Source of the DNA: Pseudomonas sp. B6002
GTDB lineage: Bacteria; Pseudomonadota; Gammaproteobacteria; Pseudomonadales; Pseudomonadaceae
Reading direction: 5' to 3'
Assembly (NCBI RefSeq): GCF_013385985.1
Contig: NZ_JACAOY010000006.1
Coordinates: forward strand, 124,001-188,000
DNA: 64,000 nucleotides
A program made the translations under genes and the position numbers. Each line of letters starts with the position of its first letter. The first letter of the stretch is position 1. Positions 24,035 to 31,474 of this stretch are shown here, in pieces. The notes under the pieces were generated by a model. The model did not search any database. It saw nothing but the letters and a program-made list of their open reading frames with translations, and was not told where the DNA came from.

Positions 24035-24109
24035 TACAACCAGCACTTGTAGCGAGCATTGCAATTCTCACTTGTAGATATATTTTAAAAACTGTAACTT
24101 TGAGTTGTA
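24035..24109. promoter_or_regulatory. Right operator region with three 17-bp dyads
   Basis: TACAA-N7-TTGTA (24035-24051), TGCAA-N7-TTGTA (24060-24076) and TGTAA-N7-TTGTA (24093-24109) lie between the divergent repressor and Cro-like genes. A rightward promoter TTGCAA-N16-TATTTT (24059-24086) overlaps the middle site. This is the arrangement of lambda OR/PR/PRM. Confidence 0.7.
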
Positions 24110-24132
24110 ATTGAAGCTTTAACGAGGATTCT

Positions 24133-24336
24133 ATGGAACCTAATGCAGCAGAGCGTGCAGCCAAGGCAGCAGGCAGCCAGTCGGCCCTTGCTCGCGTTCT
24201 TGGCTGCACGCCACAGAACGTACAGCGCTGGTGCGCCTCCGGGCGAGTGCCAGCGGAGCGCGTGATTTCGGTCGAGCAGGCAACTGGCATCTCGCGCCAT
24301 GAGCTTAGACCAGACCTTTATCCAGAGGCTGCGTAG
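24133..24336 (+). CDS. Cro-like transcriptional regulator
   Basis: A 67-residue YdaS/Cro-type HTH protein: ERAAKAAGSQSALARVLGCTPQNVQRWCASGRVPAERVISVEQATGISRHELRPDLYP. It is divergent from the repressor gene across the operators, so it should be the first gene of the lytic transcript and oppose the repressor. ACGAGGA precedes the ATG. Confidence 0.88.
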   Translation: MEPNAAERAAKAAGSQSALARVLGCTPQNVQRWCASGRVPAERVISVEQATGISRHELRPDLYPEAA

Positions 24337-24427
24337 CCGTTCGTTGGGATGATTTTGTACCTGAAGAGCGGTGCCCGGTAGTGAACTGGCTTAGCTGTTG
24401 ATTCATCCAGTAGCCAAATCGCACGCA

Positions 24428-24453
24428 CAAAAAAACCGCCTGGCAGGGCGGTT
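24428..24453. terminator. Hairpin after cro, tR1-like position
   Basis: AACCGCC and GGCGGTT form a stem around TGGCAG. The rightward side has only a weak T tract (CTTTC), while the leftward side has eight bases of A, so it is a stronger terminator on the minus strand. In the rightward direction it could be a leaky terminator read through by antitermination. Confidence 0.5.
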
Positions 24454-24487
24454 CTTTCAACAACTTGTAAAACACTGTGGGGCCATT

Positions 24488-24616
24488 ATGAGCACGATAC
24501 CTATCTCTGGCAATACCCCTCATGTTGCGACACTTTCAGTCGGCTTTCAAAACGTGTCGCGACACATACGTCGTACCGCCGCACCAATACACAATATCCA
24601 AGGGAACTCGCTGTGA
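24488..24616 (+). CDS. Possible small protein before the replication gene, 42 aa
   Basis: MSTIPISGNTPHVATLSVGFQNVSRHIRRTAAP... ends by overlapping the GTG start of the replication gene (GTGA), which suggests coupling. No recognised family and no strong ribosome site, so it may be only a leader frame. Confidence 0.35.
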   Translation: MSTIPISGNTPHVATLSVGFQNVSRHIRRTAAPIHNIQGNSL

Positions 24617-25383
24617 GCGTTCAAGCTATGTCATGGGCGCTCTCTTTGCCCGTGCAAACCCTAAAAGACTCTAGTGCTCGGCATGTGCTGCTGTGCCTGG
24701 CCAACTACGCAGGCTCAAACGGTGCAGGGGCTTTTCCGTCAGCCAAAACGCTCACCGATGACACAGGACTTTCCGAGCGCACGATACGAATCAAGCTTGA
24801 TCTGTTGGAGGAGGTCGGGCTCATCGTTCGTGGCAATCAAGCTCTGGCCGCGGTTTACATTGATCGTCATGACCGCCGCCCGGTGGTGTATGACCTGATG
24901 ATCAAGCGGGGTGCAGTAGCTGCACCCCGTGAAGACGCATCGGGGTGCAGCCTTGGTCAGAACGGGGTGCAGCCTACGACAGAGCGGGGTGCAGCCACTG
25001 CACCCAATACATCAATTAACCATCAATTAACCGAAAAGCAGCAGCAGCGCGAGATTTCGGAAGTTGTCGCGGGGCAGGATCGCCAGGCATTGGAACCACA
25101 AGACGACCGGCAGCGGTTCGCAATGTTCGCTGAGTTCGTACCGTCCGCCAACGCCCTCGAAGCGCAATTGAAGATCGCAGGTCTTCCGGAAGATTGCGCA
25201 ACTGAAGACATGATCGCTCGCTTCAAAGGCTTCTTCGTCGCCAAAACCTCGGTCGTCGATAGCGCTGCCGGCTGGTGCTTCAAGCTAGCCGGCTGGATCA
25301 AGCGTGAGCGCGCCCTGGGGTCAACCTCCACTGAAGATGACGCGCCTTCTGGCGACTGGGCATCGAAGGGGGTGCGCCTGTGA
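24613..25383 (+). CDS. O-like phage replication initiator
   Basis: A 256-residue protein with an N-terminal winged-HTH (about 20-85: HVLLCLANYAGSNGAGAFPSAKTLTDDTGLSERTIRIKLDLLEEVGLIVRG), the pattern of phage replication/DnaD-like proteins. A Gln/charged linker follows, then a helical C-terminal domain (RFAMFAEFVPSANALEAQLKIAG...). Directly repeated sites and an AT-rich tandem repeat lie inside its coding sequence, as the lambda origin lies inside gene O. It overlaps the P-like gene by 4 bases. Role: origin recognition and recruitment of helicase through P. Confidence 0.82.
   Translation: MSVQAMSWALSLPVQTLKDSSARHVLLCLANYAGSNGAGAFPSAKTLTDDTGLSERTIRIKLDLLEEVGLIVRGNQALAAVYIDRHDRRPVVYDLMIKRGAVAAPREDASGCSLGQNGVQPTTERGAATAPNTSINHQLTEKQQQREISEVVAGQDRQALEPQDDRQRFAMFAEFVPSANALEAQLKIAGLPEDCATEDMIARFKGFFVAKTSVVDSAAGWCFKLAGWIKRERALGSTSTEDDAPSGDWASKGVRL
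24907..25031. other. Putative phage replication origin with iterons
   Basis: The 10-bp word CGGGGTGCAG occurs at 24907, 24941, 24963 and 24985; the last three are exactly 22 bp apart. It also occurs inverted at 24920-24929, making a perfect palindrome with the first, and as a partial inverted copy at 24998-25005. Immediately downstream is an exact tandem of the AT-rich 11-mer CATCAATTAAC (25010-25031), a likely unwinding element. Confidence 0.7.
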
Positions 25384-26066
25384 ACCGATCGAGCAAGCCC
25401 GTAATGGCAAGTCAGTTGGTTGCCCGCCGCCAATGCGATCCAACGTACCAGGGGCCAGTTCAGTCACCTGCCGTAGTTGCCGTTGATCATGCCACCCGGG
25501 CAGTGATTGACGACCTGTTCCTTCGGTTGCGCGGCGCTTGTGGTGCATGGCGTCAATCCTGGCCGACAGAGGCCGTGATGAACGCCTCAAAGCTTGAATG
25601 GCTAGGCGAGTTCATGCGATCCGGCATCACCAAAATGGAACAAATCGATCACGGTATGCGCGTTGTCAGCGCGAACAAATCGGCCTTTGTTCCGGCCCCA
25701 GGTGTTTTCGTCAGTTGGTGCTTCGCGCCGGAAGGCTTGGGTCTTCCAAGCGTTGAATCTGCATACGCTCAGGCCCTGCGCAACTGCCATCCCGCTATGC
25801 GTAGTTGCTCGAAGTGGTATCACCCGGCCGTGTATCACGCGACTGCCGCCGTGGGTTTCCACAGCCTGCCGCTTCTGCCGCGCGAGCTTGGTCTGGCCCG
25901 CTTTGAAAAACAGTACCTGAACCAGTGCCGCCGCATCTGGCAGGGCGAGAAGCTCAATGCCGTACCGGTAGCCGAGTTGCCCAAGCCTGCCCCGAAAGTG
26001 ACCCCGGATGTCGGCAACAGGGCGTTGGCCGAGCTGCGTGCCCGCCGTGCGGGGGTGACCCAGTGA
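25380..26066 (+). CDS. P-like replication protein, helicase loader
   Basis: This 228-residue protein has the lambda P family pattern: AVIDDLFLRLRGACGAWRQSWPTEAVMNASKLEWLGEFMRSGI, later EKQYLNQCRRIWQGEKL. By family it captures the host DnaB helicase and delivers it to the O-bound origin. The GTG start overlaps the O-like stop (GTGA) and its stop overlaps the next GTG the same way. Confidence is high from position plus pattern. Confidence 0.82.
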   Translation: MNRSSKPVMASQLVARRQCDPTYQGPVQSPAVVAVDHATRAVIDDLFLRLRGACGAWRQSWPTEAVMNASKLEWLGEFMRSGITKMEQIDHGMRVVSANKSAFVPAPGVFVSWCFAPEGLGLPSVESAYAQALRNCHPAMRSCSKWYHPAVYHATAAVGFHSLPLLPRELGLARFEKQYLNQCRRIWQGEKLNAVPVAELPKPAPKVTPDVGNRALAELRARRAGVTQ

Positions 26067-26359
26067 GCAAACTCACCAACGCCGCTCGCGATCGAGACTG
26101 CCAGGTTCGGTTTCCGGGATGTAGTTGCGACTCGTCCACCACCGTCCTCGCGCACTACCGTCTGGCCGGCACCTGCGGCATGGGCCTGAAGCCAAATGAC
26201 TTTCAGGGCGCCTGGGCCTGCGCGTATTGCCACGACATCGCAGACGGACGCCTGCGTGCACCTGGCCAGCTGACCAATTACGAGATCCGTCTATTTCTTG
26301 CCGAGGGCGTCATGCGAACTCAGGCCATTTTGATCAAAGAAAGGAAGGTGATCACTTGA
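26063..26359 (+). CDS. DUF1364 protein, putative nuclease-associated
   Basis: This 98-residue DUF1364 protein: KLTNAARDRDCQVRFPGCSCDSSTTVLAHYRLAGTCGMGLKPNDFQGAWACAYCHDIADGR. The C, H and CAYCHD residues form the zinc/HNH-like site of this family, common in the nin-type region of phages. The GTG start is within the P-like stop overlap, and the stop overlaps the TTG of the recombinase. Biochemical role unknown; a structure-specific nuclease is often assumed. Confidence 0.85.
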   Translation: MSKLTNAARDRDCQVRFPGCSCDSSTTVLAHYRLAGTCGMGLKPNDFQGAWACAYCHDIADGRLRAPGQLTNYEIRLFLAEGVMRTQAILIKERKVIT

Positions 26360-27684
26360 GCACCAAAATCCAAACCCTGACGGTGAAACTGTCGGATGCG
26401 GAGATCGCGCGAAACGCCAAGCTTGAGCATGTGCGCGACCTGCGAGATGCGAGTCATCCAGCGCTTCACTTTCGGTACTTGAAGAACCGCGCGCGCGGCT
26501 CCTGGTATTTGCTCCACAAGCGCCAATGGCACCTGATCGGCCATTTTCCCGACCTCAGCAGCAAACAGGTGGTCGCTGCGCTCCCCGCGGTGCGGTTGCG
26601 GGTGGCGGCTGACGGCGCGGCCAGCGTATCGGGCTGGGTGTCCGTGGGTGAGCTGCTCGACTGGTTCGGCGAACGCATGGCCAAGTCGCGGGCGCTCTCC
26701 GACAAGCGCCGCGCGGCTATCAAGTCTGCAATCAGCTGCCAGCTCAAGCCGCGCTTGAATGATCTGCTGCTGAGCGACCTCAACGCCCAAACCCTCGATA
26801 GGCAACTGATGTGGCCGGCGCAGGAAGAGCTGTCGCTGTCCTATGTTCAGCAGCTGTTTCGCCTCGTCACCATGGCATTCCGCCAGGCGCGCAAGCTCGA
26901 TCTGATCCCCTTCAACCCGATGGCTGAGCTCAAGTTCAGCAACTTCACCACGGCCCGCATCCTGCCCAAGCCAGCACGCCTGCGCGATGTGCAGGTGCCG
27001 GACCTGGTGACGCTGCTGGCTGAGCGTTTTGACAGTGCACCAGGTGACGCCATGCTGGCCTTGCTGATGCTGTGCCACGGTACCCGGATTGGCGAAACCC
27101 GCCAGGCACGCTGGGCTGACATTGCACTGCCTGAGCGCGAGTGGTTCCTGCCGGCCGAGCACACCAAGACGAAGACCGAGCTGCGCGTGCCGCTGACCGA
27201 TCAGGTGTGCGGGCTGCTGCGTCGTTACCGTGACCGCCAGGCCTCCCAAGGATACGAGGGGGCTTTCCTGTTCCCCTCACGCCGTGGCAAGCCGCTGAGC
27301 GATAACCAGGCGAGCGCTGTGTTTACTCGGTTGGGGCAGGGCGCCTGGACCAGTCACGACCTACGCAAAGTGGCTCGCACCGCGTGGACAGACCTCGGCA
27401 TCGACGGTCACATCGGCGAGATGCTGCTGAACCACTCGCTGGGCAAGATCGCCTCCACCTACATCAACACCCAGGCCAAAGAGCAACGTCGCCTGGCCTT
27501 GGTGAAGTGGCACAACTGGTTAGATGCGCGTGGCTTCAAGGAGATTCACGAGCAGACAGGCATTAGATATGAAGATTCGCAAAACATCGTAGACGCCTTG
27601 AACGGCGGGGCCTGCGAGCCAGAACCACAATTTGTTAAGGGCGAGGTATTAAAACGTGCAGAAACGACAGGGGCCTGGCTTTAA
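26356..27684 (+). CDS. Second tyrosine recombinase, in the replication region
   Basis: This 442-residue recombinase has an N-terminal DUF4102-like or arm-binding part (HFRYLKNRARGSWYLLHKRQWHLIGHFPDL), a core-binding domain (about 92-190) and a catalytic domain. All catalytic residues are present: Arg244 (HGTRIGETR), Lys271/273, His334 and Arg337 (SHDLRKVAR), His360 (LNHSLGKI) and Tyr369. The TTG start is set by AAGGAAGG upstream and the TTGA overlap with DUF1364. It lies 12 kb from either att site, in the rightward early operon. It may resolve replicated phage DNA or be a captured integrase; its site is unknown. Confidence 0.88.
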   Translation: MSTKIQTLTVKLSDAEIARNAKLEHVRDLRDASHPALHFRYLKNRARGSWYLLHKRQWHLIGHFPDLSSKQVVAALPAVRLRVAADGAASVSGWVSVGELLDWFGERMAKSRALSDKRRAAIKSAISCQLKPRLNDLLLSDLNAQTLDRQLMWPAQEELSLSYVQQLFRLVTMAFRQARKLDLIPFNPMAELKFSNFTTARILPKPARLRDVQVPDLVTLLAERFDSAPGDAMLALLMLCHGTRIGETRQARWADIALPEREWFLPAEHTKTKTELRVPLTDQVCGLLRRYRDRQASQGYEGAFLFPSRRGKPLSDNQASAVFTRLGQGAWTSHDLRKVARTAWTDLGIDGHIGEMLLNHSLGKIASTYINTQAKEQRRLALVKWHNWLDARGFKEIHEQTGIRYEDSQNIVDALNGGACEPEPQFVKGEVLKRAETTGAWL

Positions 27685-27976
27685 GCGGGAGCGGATCGAG
27701 CTTGAATTCTGCTCTATCTGCAAGGGGAAGGCGGTGGTGGCGGGGGTGTTTTATGAGCTGGTTTGCACGGATTGCAACGGCTCAGGTTGGGTTGTTCAGG
27801 GGACAAAGTTGGTGCTTTCTGTCGACGAGTTGGTCACCCAATTGAGTTTCAAATTGCAGCAGGTACAGCGCGAAATCTTGGCATTAAAGACTCCTCAAAC
27901 AGCGATAGGGCCACAGAGCCAATACGAGCAACCAAACCGCTTGGGAGCAGGCGGAACAAATTACACAGGGGATTGA
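27656..27976 (+). CDS. Zinc-finger phage protein in the late-control region
   Basis: This 106-residue protein starts at GTG and overlaps the recombinase by 29 bases. It has a DnaJ-like knuckle pair CSICKGKAV and CTDCNGSGW (CxxCxG twice), then a helical segment VDELVTQLSFKLQQVQREI. Located just before the Q-like gene, so it may help antitermination. Family not certain. Confidence 0.65.
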   Translation: MQKRQGPGFKRERIELEFCSICKGKAVVAGVFYELVCTDCNGSGWVVQGTKLVLSVDELVTQLSFKLQQVQREILALKTPQTAIGPQSQYEQPNRLGAGGTNYTGD

Positions 27977-27980
27977 GAGC

Positions 27981-28370
27981 ATGATGATTCGTAAGCCGGC
28001 AGGCCGGCCGTTGGGCGATACCGAATACCTGCTTGAGCAATGGGGGTTATGGAGAATGGACGGAATGGGGGTGCCTGGGTACACGTCACCTACACTGGCA
28101 CTCATGCGTCAGGCAGTACCTCAACCATCTTTGACCAAAGCCTACTGCATCTCAGACGATTGGGCTTTAGCAATTGATAACGCGGTAGCCAAACTCACGC
28201 AGCGCGATCAGCAAATGGGAGACATCATTTGGCTGTATTATGCCGCAAAATGGCCTATGGTCCGCGTAGGCAAACATTACGGTCTAAGTGAGGGGAAAAC
28301 TCGAGAGCTGGCCAGGGCGGGCTCAGCCTGGATTGATTGTGCTGTACATATTGTGCTTCCGGCAGCATGA
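27981..28370 (+). CDS. Antitermination protein Q-like
   Basis: A 129-residue protein with the pattern of the ANT_Q family: LLEQWGLWRMDGMG... ISDDWALAIDNAVAKLTQRDQQMGDIIWLYYAAKWPMVRVGKHYGLSEGKTRELARAGSAWID, including an HTH-like segment. By family and by its position at the end of the early transcript it should let RNA polymerase read through into the late genes. No ribosome site anomaly is seen. Confidence 0.75.
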   Translation: MMIRKPAGRPLGDTEYLLEQWGLWRMDGMGVPGYTSPTLALMRQAVPQPSLTKAYCISDDWALAIDNAVAKLTQRDQQMGDIIWLYYAAKWPMVRVGKHYGLSEGKTRELARAGSAWIDCAVHIVLPAA

Positions 28371-28501
28371 GCATTCTCGCGGTCCCGTATTCGCACCACA
28401 AGGATGCCTTTTAGTATATTTGGCAGAAGTTTCCTGACAAAAGTATCAGGGGTTGGTTTTTAGTTTATTAATGGATGTGGTATTTAGCTAGGGGTAGAAA
28501 T

Positions 28502-29404
28502 ATGAAGGGAATAACGGGGCTTTTAGTTTGCGCTCTTTTGAGTTTCTCGATTGTTGCGTTCTCGCAGACAAAATCGGCCTCGAGTGTGTCTGATGAAACT
28601 AGTCCGTCTGTTAGTTTGGTTGATGTTGAGAAAATGATCTCTAAAAAAGAATCTGAACTACTTCTTTTAAAAGAGCAGAATAAGCTGATTGGGGAATTTC
28701 AGACTTCACAGCAGACAACTGTCCTTTGGGCGTTGGGGGGTATTTTAAGTCTTGCCCTCGTTATGATGGGCTTAAATTATTTTACAAATTTTAAATTTTA
28801 TGAGCAGGATAAAGAACGTATTAAATCGGACTTTGAAGGCCGCTTGGCATCATATCGTGCCGAGATGAACTTGCATCTGGAGGAGTCCAAGCGAGAAGTT
28901 AGCGTGATTCTAGATGAGAGTAATAAAGTCATTTTGGATAGAGTTCTGCTTCAGTTGGCTGAGGTTAGGTCGACCACTGAAAATTTGCGATCGGAGCTCA
29001 TAGCTGAAATTAAATCGGTGGAAAGCACGGCCGTTAAATTCACAGATGATTTACATTCTATCGATGTGAAGCTAGCTAATGCGGAAATGGAGTTGAGGGA
29101 GGTAGAGATGGTTGTCTGGCAGTTGGATGATGTGCCGGAAAACATGTTGATTTCTCTTGGGCAAGGATTGCAGGCTGCCGCAGAAGCAGGGAATAAAGCC
29201 GGTGTCACTCGTATGTTAGGAAAGATACTTGACGTAATTGACAAAAAGTTCTTAGAGGCTGGGCAGACCATAGAAAGCGATACAGTGCAGATGTTAAACA
29301 ACGATTTGGATTACGCGCGTTCGCTTAAATTCGCGGGTACTGCAAAGGTTAAAAAAGCACTTTCCCAAATCCCTATCGAAAAGGAACTGGATTCTGTAGT
29401 TTGA
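28502..29404 (+). CDS. AT-rich cargo gene: membrane-anchored coiled-coil protein
   Basis: The 300-residue protein has a signal peptide or first helix (MKGITGLLVCALLSFSIVAFSQ), a charged coiled stretch (VEKMISKKESELLLLKEQNKLI), a helix TTVLWALGGILSLALVMMGLNYF (about 73-95) and a long cytoplasmic coiled coil (about 100-210). ATG 28502 is preceded by AGGGGT; a longer frame starts at 28475. Codon use is much more AT-rich than the phage around it. Its place between Q and the late genes is a classic moron site, with its own upstream gap. Function not recognised; exclusion or abortive defence is conceivable. Confidence 0.65.
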   Translation: MKGITGLLVCALLSFSIVAFSQTKSASSVSDETSPSVSLVDVEKMISKKESELLLLKEQNKLIGEFQTSQQTTVLWALGGILSLALVMMGLNYFTNFKFYEQDKERIKSDFEGRLASYRAEMNLHLEESKREVSVILDESNKVILDRVLLQLAEVRSTTENLRSELIAEIKSVESTAVKFTDDLHSIDVKLANAEMELREVEMVVWQLDDVPENMLISLGQGLQAAAEAGNKAGVTRMLGKILDVIDKKFLEAGQTIESDTVQMLNNDLDYARSLKFAGTAKVKKALSQIPIEKELDSVV

Positions 29405-29539
29405 AAAATCACTCTTAAGTTTCGTCAAGCGCCTCGGGCATCCGGGTGCAGTGATATTTTCAAATAAACAGCTTTTCCGCGCGGAATAAGTCTGTTTTCA
29501 TAGCAGCGTGTATTGCTGTGTACGCAGCGAGACGCCTTC

Positions 29540-29607
29540 AAAGCCGGGCCATTGAGCCGCGTTTTTTGTGCCTATTTACAAGCCCTGCCATTGAGCGGGG
29601 CTTTTTT
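29540..29607 (+). terminator. Tandem terminator-like repeats before the late genes
   Basis: Two related units, AAGCC-(2 bases)-GCCATTGAGC followed by a G/C stretch and six T, lie at 29540-29567 and 29580-29607. The second forms a good stem. Together they would end the cargo transcript and could be the target of Q-type antitermination. The rest of 29405-29684 shows no gene. Confidence 0.6.
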
Positions 29608-29684
29608 GTTTTCGGCCCCACACCTGTCTCCTTGCCTAAAGCGGATGCCAACGACGTGGAGGCCGACCTATTTGAGGACTCAAG

Positions 29685-30029
29685 ATGAACTCCGAGCATC
29701 AGGCTCTGGCCGATGTACCTCTGTGGTTGTTGGTTCTGCTGAGCCTCGCCGGTTTGTCTGGAGAAATGCTTCGCGCATCCGGTAGTGACTTGAGTCTTCG
29801 CCAGATCCTTCAGCGAGTAGCACTGCGCTTTCTCGCTTCTGGCCTACTGGGTATGGCCACGCTACTGCTCGCAATGGCGCTTTGGAACAACCTCTATCTC
29901 GCCGCCGGTCTGGGCATCGTAATCGCCGTGATAGGCGCAGACGTTGCCGGTGGTCTGTATACGCAGTTTTTGGCACGAAAGGTGGGTGTGAATGCCCCGG
30001 CTTCGGGCCCAAACGCAAACGGTCAGTAG
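29685..30029 (+). CDS. Phage holin, three-helix type
   Basis: The 114-residue protein has three membrane helices: VPLWLLVLLSLAGLSGEML, ALRFLASGLLGMATLLLAMALW and LYLAAGLGIVIAVIGADVAGGLY, with a hydrophilic tail. This fits a holin that times lysis by permeabilising the inner membrane. It opens the late region before terminase, 20 kb from the endolysin and Rz genes. GAGGACTCAAG precedes the ATG. Confidence 0.75.
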   Translation: MNSEHQALADVPLWLLVLLSLAGLSGEMLRASGSDLSLRQILQRVALRFLASGLLGMATLLLAMALWNNLYLAAGLGIVIAVIGADVAGGLYTQFLARKVGVNAPASGPNANGQ

Positions 30030-30053
30030 GTAGGCTTATTGGAAGGAGGGGGC

Positions 30054-30776
30054 ATGCTTAAGATCGAAACCAAGGGCGGCGACCTTCTCAAGAAGAAGCT
30101 AAGTGACCTAGAGCGGCGGCAGTTGCCATTTGCTTTGGCGTTGGCTCAGACCCGTACCGCAAAACTGGTCGAGGCGGCAGAGATTGAGGAAATGGCCAGG
30201 GTGTTTGACCGGCCTACTCGATTCACGCTCAACAGTATTTTCGTTCGTCCTGCCAAGAAGGGTGGGCATGGTGCGGTGGTGTGGGTCAAGGACTATGCAT
30301 CCAAGGCCGACGCGCCCATTCGCTGGCTTCTGCCTGAGGTTGACGGCGGTGAGCGACATGCCAAGCGCAGCGAGAAACTGCTGGGTGCCCGAGGCATTCT
30401 TTCATCTGGTCGCTTTCTGATGCCGGGCGGTGGAATGACGCTGGATAGTCACGGCAACATCAGTCGTGGTGTGATGCAGAAGGTTCTGTCTGGTCTCGGC
30501 GCCCAAGGTGATAAGTACGCAAACAGCACCGATAGCCGCCGGAGTCGGGGCAACAGTAAGCGCTTCTTTGTGCTGGGTAAGGGTAGCAAGGCCGTTGGTA
30601 TTGCGCAGCGCACCAGCAAGGACTCGGCGGGGTTGCAAATCATGTTGGCCTTCGCGGCTCGCCCGACCTACAAGCATCGGCTCGACTTCTACGGCGTTGC
30701 TGATCGTGTTGTGCGCGACAGCTTGCCCGAGCAGGTGCGCCAGTCCCTGGCAGAAGCGGTCCGGAAGGCGAAATGA
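30054..30776 (+). CDS. Putative virion protein, minor-tail Z-like
   Basis: This 240-residue basic protein (MLKIETKGGDLLKKKLSDLERRQLPFALALAQTRTAKLVEAA...) resembles the lambda minor tail protein Z / HK97 gp10 group in its N-terminal helical pattern and its LAFAARPTYKHRLDFYG-type middle. The match is by impression. GGAAGGAGG is 5 bases before the chosen ATG. It lies between the holin and the terminase rather than with the tail genes, so a packaging or head role is also possible. Confidence 0.5.
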   Translation: MLKIETKGGDLLKKKLSDLERRQLPFALALAQTRTAKLVEAAEIEEMARVFDRPTRFTLNSIFVRPAKKGGHGAVVWVKDYASKADAPIRWLLPEVDGGERHAKRSEKLLGARGILSSGRFLMPGGGMTLDSHGNISRGVMQKVLSGLGAQGDKYANSTDSRRSRGNSKRFFVLGKGSKAVGIAQRTSKDSAGLQIMLAFAARPTYKHRLDFYGVADRVVRDSLPEQVRQSLAEAVRKAK

Positions 30777-30919
30777 CCACGACGTCGTACGGCCATGTGC
30801 CTCAAATGAGAATAATTATCCAAAAGGTACTCCCGGATCCCACCCCCCTCAGGGGGTAATTCGAGGCCCGCGTCTTCGCTATATATGACCCATTTTCAAA
30901 GGTTGGTTGTTGTGTAGTT
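30777..30919. other. Gap before terminase, candidate cos region
   Basis: No gene here. The stretch contains an inverted repeat around CCCCCTCAGGGGG at 30844-30856 and a TATATATGACC segment just before the small terminase gene. Lambda-type phages have cos in this position; no cut site can be read from sequence alone. Confidence 0.3.
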
Positions 30920-31474
30920 ATGGCTAATCAATTGATCACCCGAAAACCTGAGTGGCTGAACAAGTCTCGAATGGCTGACAGTCTTGGAATTACCACGCAA
31001 GCCTTCGATAAATGGGGCGTGACGCCAATTGCCAAGATCGGCCGCGAGTCGTTTTATGACGTGCGTTCTGTGCTCGACAACCGGCTGGTTCACAAGGGCG
31101 AGAAGCAACAACCACTCGACGACGATGGCCAACCCATTGATCCGCTGATCGAGTACAAACAAGCGCAGCAGAAATTACGGTTAACCACTGAGCAAGCCGA
31201 CGCCCAAGAAATGCGCAATCGGGTAAAGGCTAAGAAGCTGGTACCGGTGGATTTCTGCCTGTTCGCCTTGGGCAAGTTGAGCGCCATGCTCGGCTCAACC
31301 CTGGACACCATTCACATCAAAGTGAAACGCAAGCACCCGGATATCGAGGTGCGTCACATCGAGGCTATCCAACGTGAAATAGCCGTTACGCGGAACGAAG
31401 CGGTCAACCTGGCCGATACCTTGCCGGAGCTTCTAGATGAGTTCGTCGAAGCCCTGGATGAGGGCGCTGATTGA
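30920..31474 (+). CDS. Terminase small subunit, Nu1/DUF1441 type
   Basis: This 184-residue protein has an N-terminal HTH (LNKSRMADSLGITTQAFDKWGVTPIAKIGRESFYDVRSVLDNRL) that should bind the packaging site. A helical part follows (EYKQAQQKLRLTTEQADAQEMRNRVKAKKLVP) that joins the large subunit. This is the Nu1/DUF1441 layout. Its 3' end overlaps the large-subunit gene by 38 bases. Confidence 0.88.
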   Translation: MANQLITRKPEWLNKSRMADSLGITTQAFDKWGVTPIAKIGRESFYDVRSVLDNRLVHKGEKQQPLDDDGQPIDPLIEYKQAQQKLRLTTEQADAQEMRNRVKAKKLVPVDFCLFALGKLSAMLGSTLDTIHIKVKRKHPDIEVRHIEAIQREIAVTRNEAVNLADTLPELLDEFVEALDEGAD

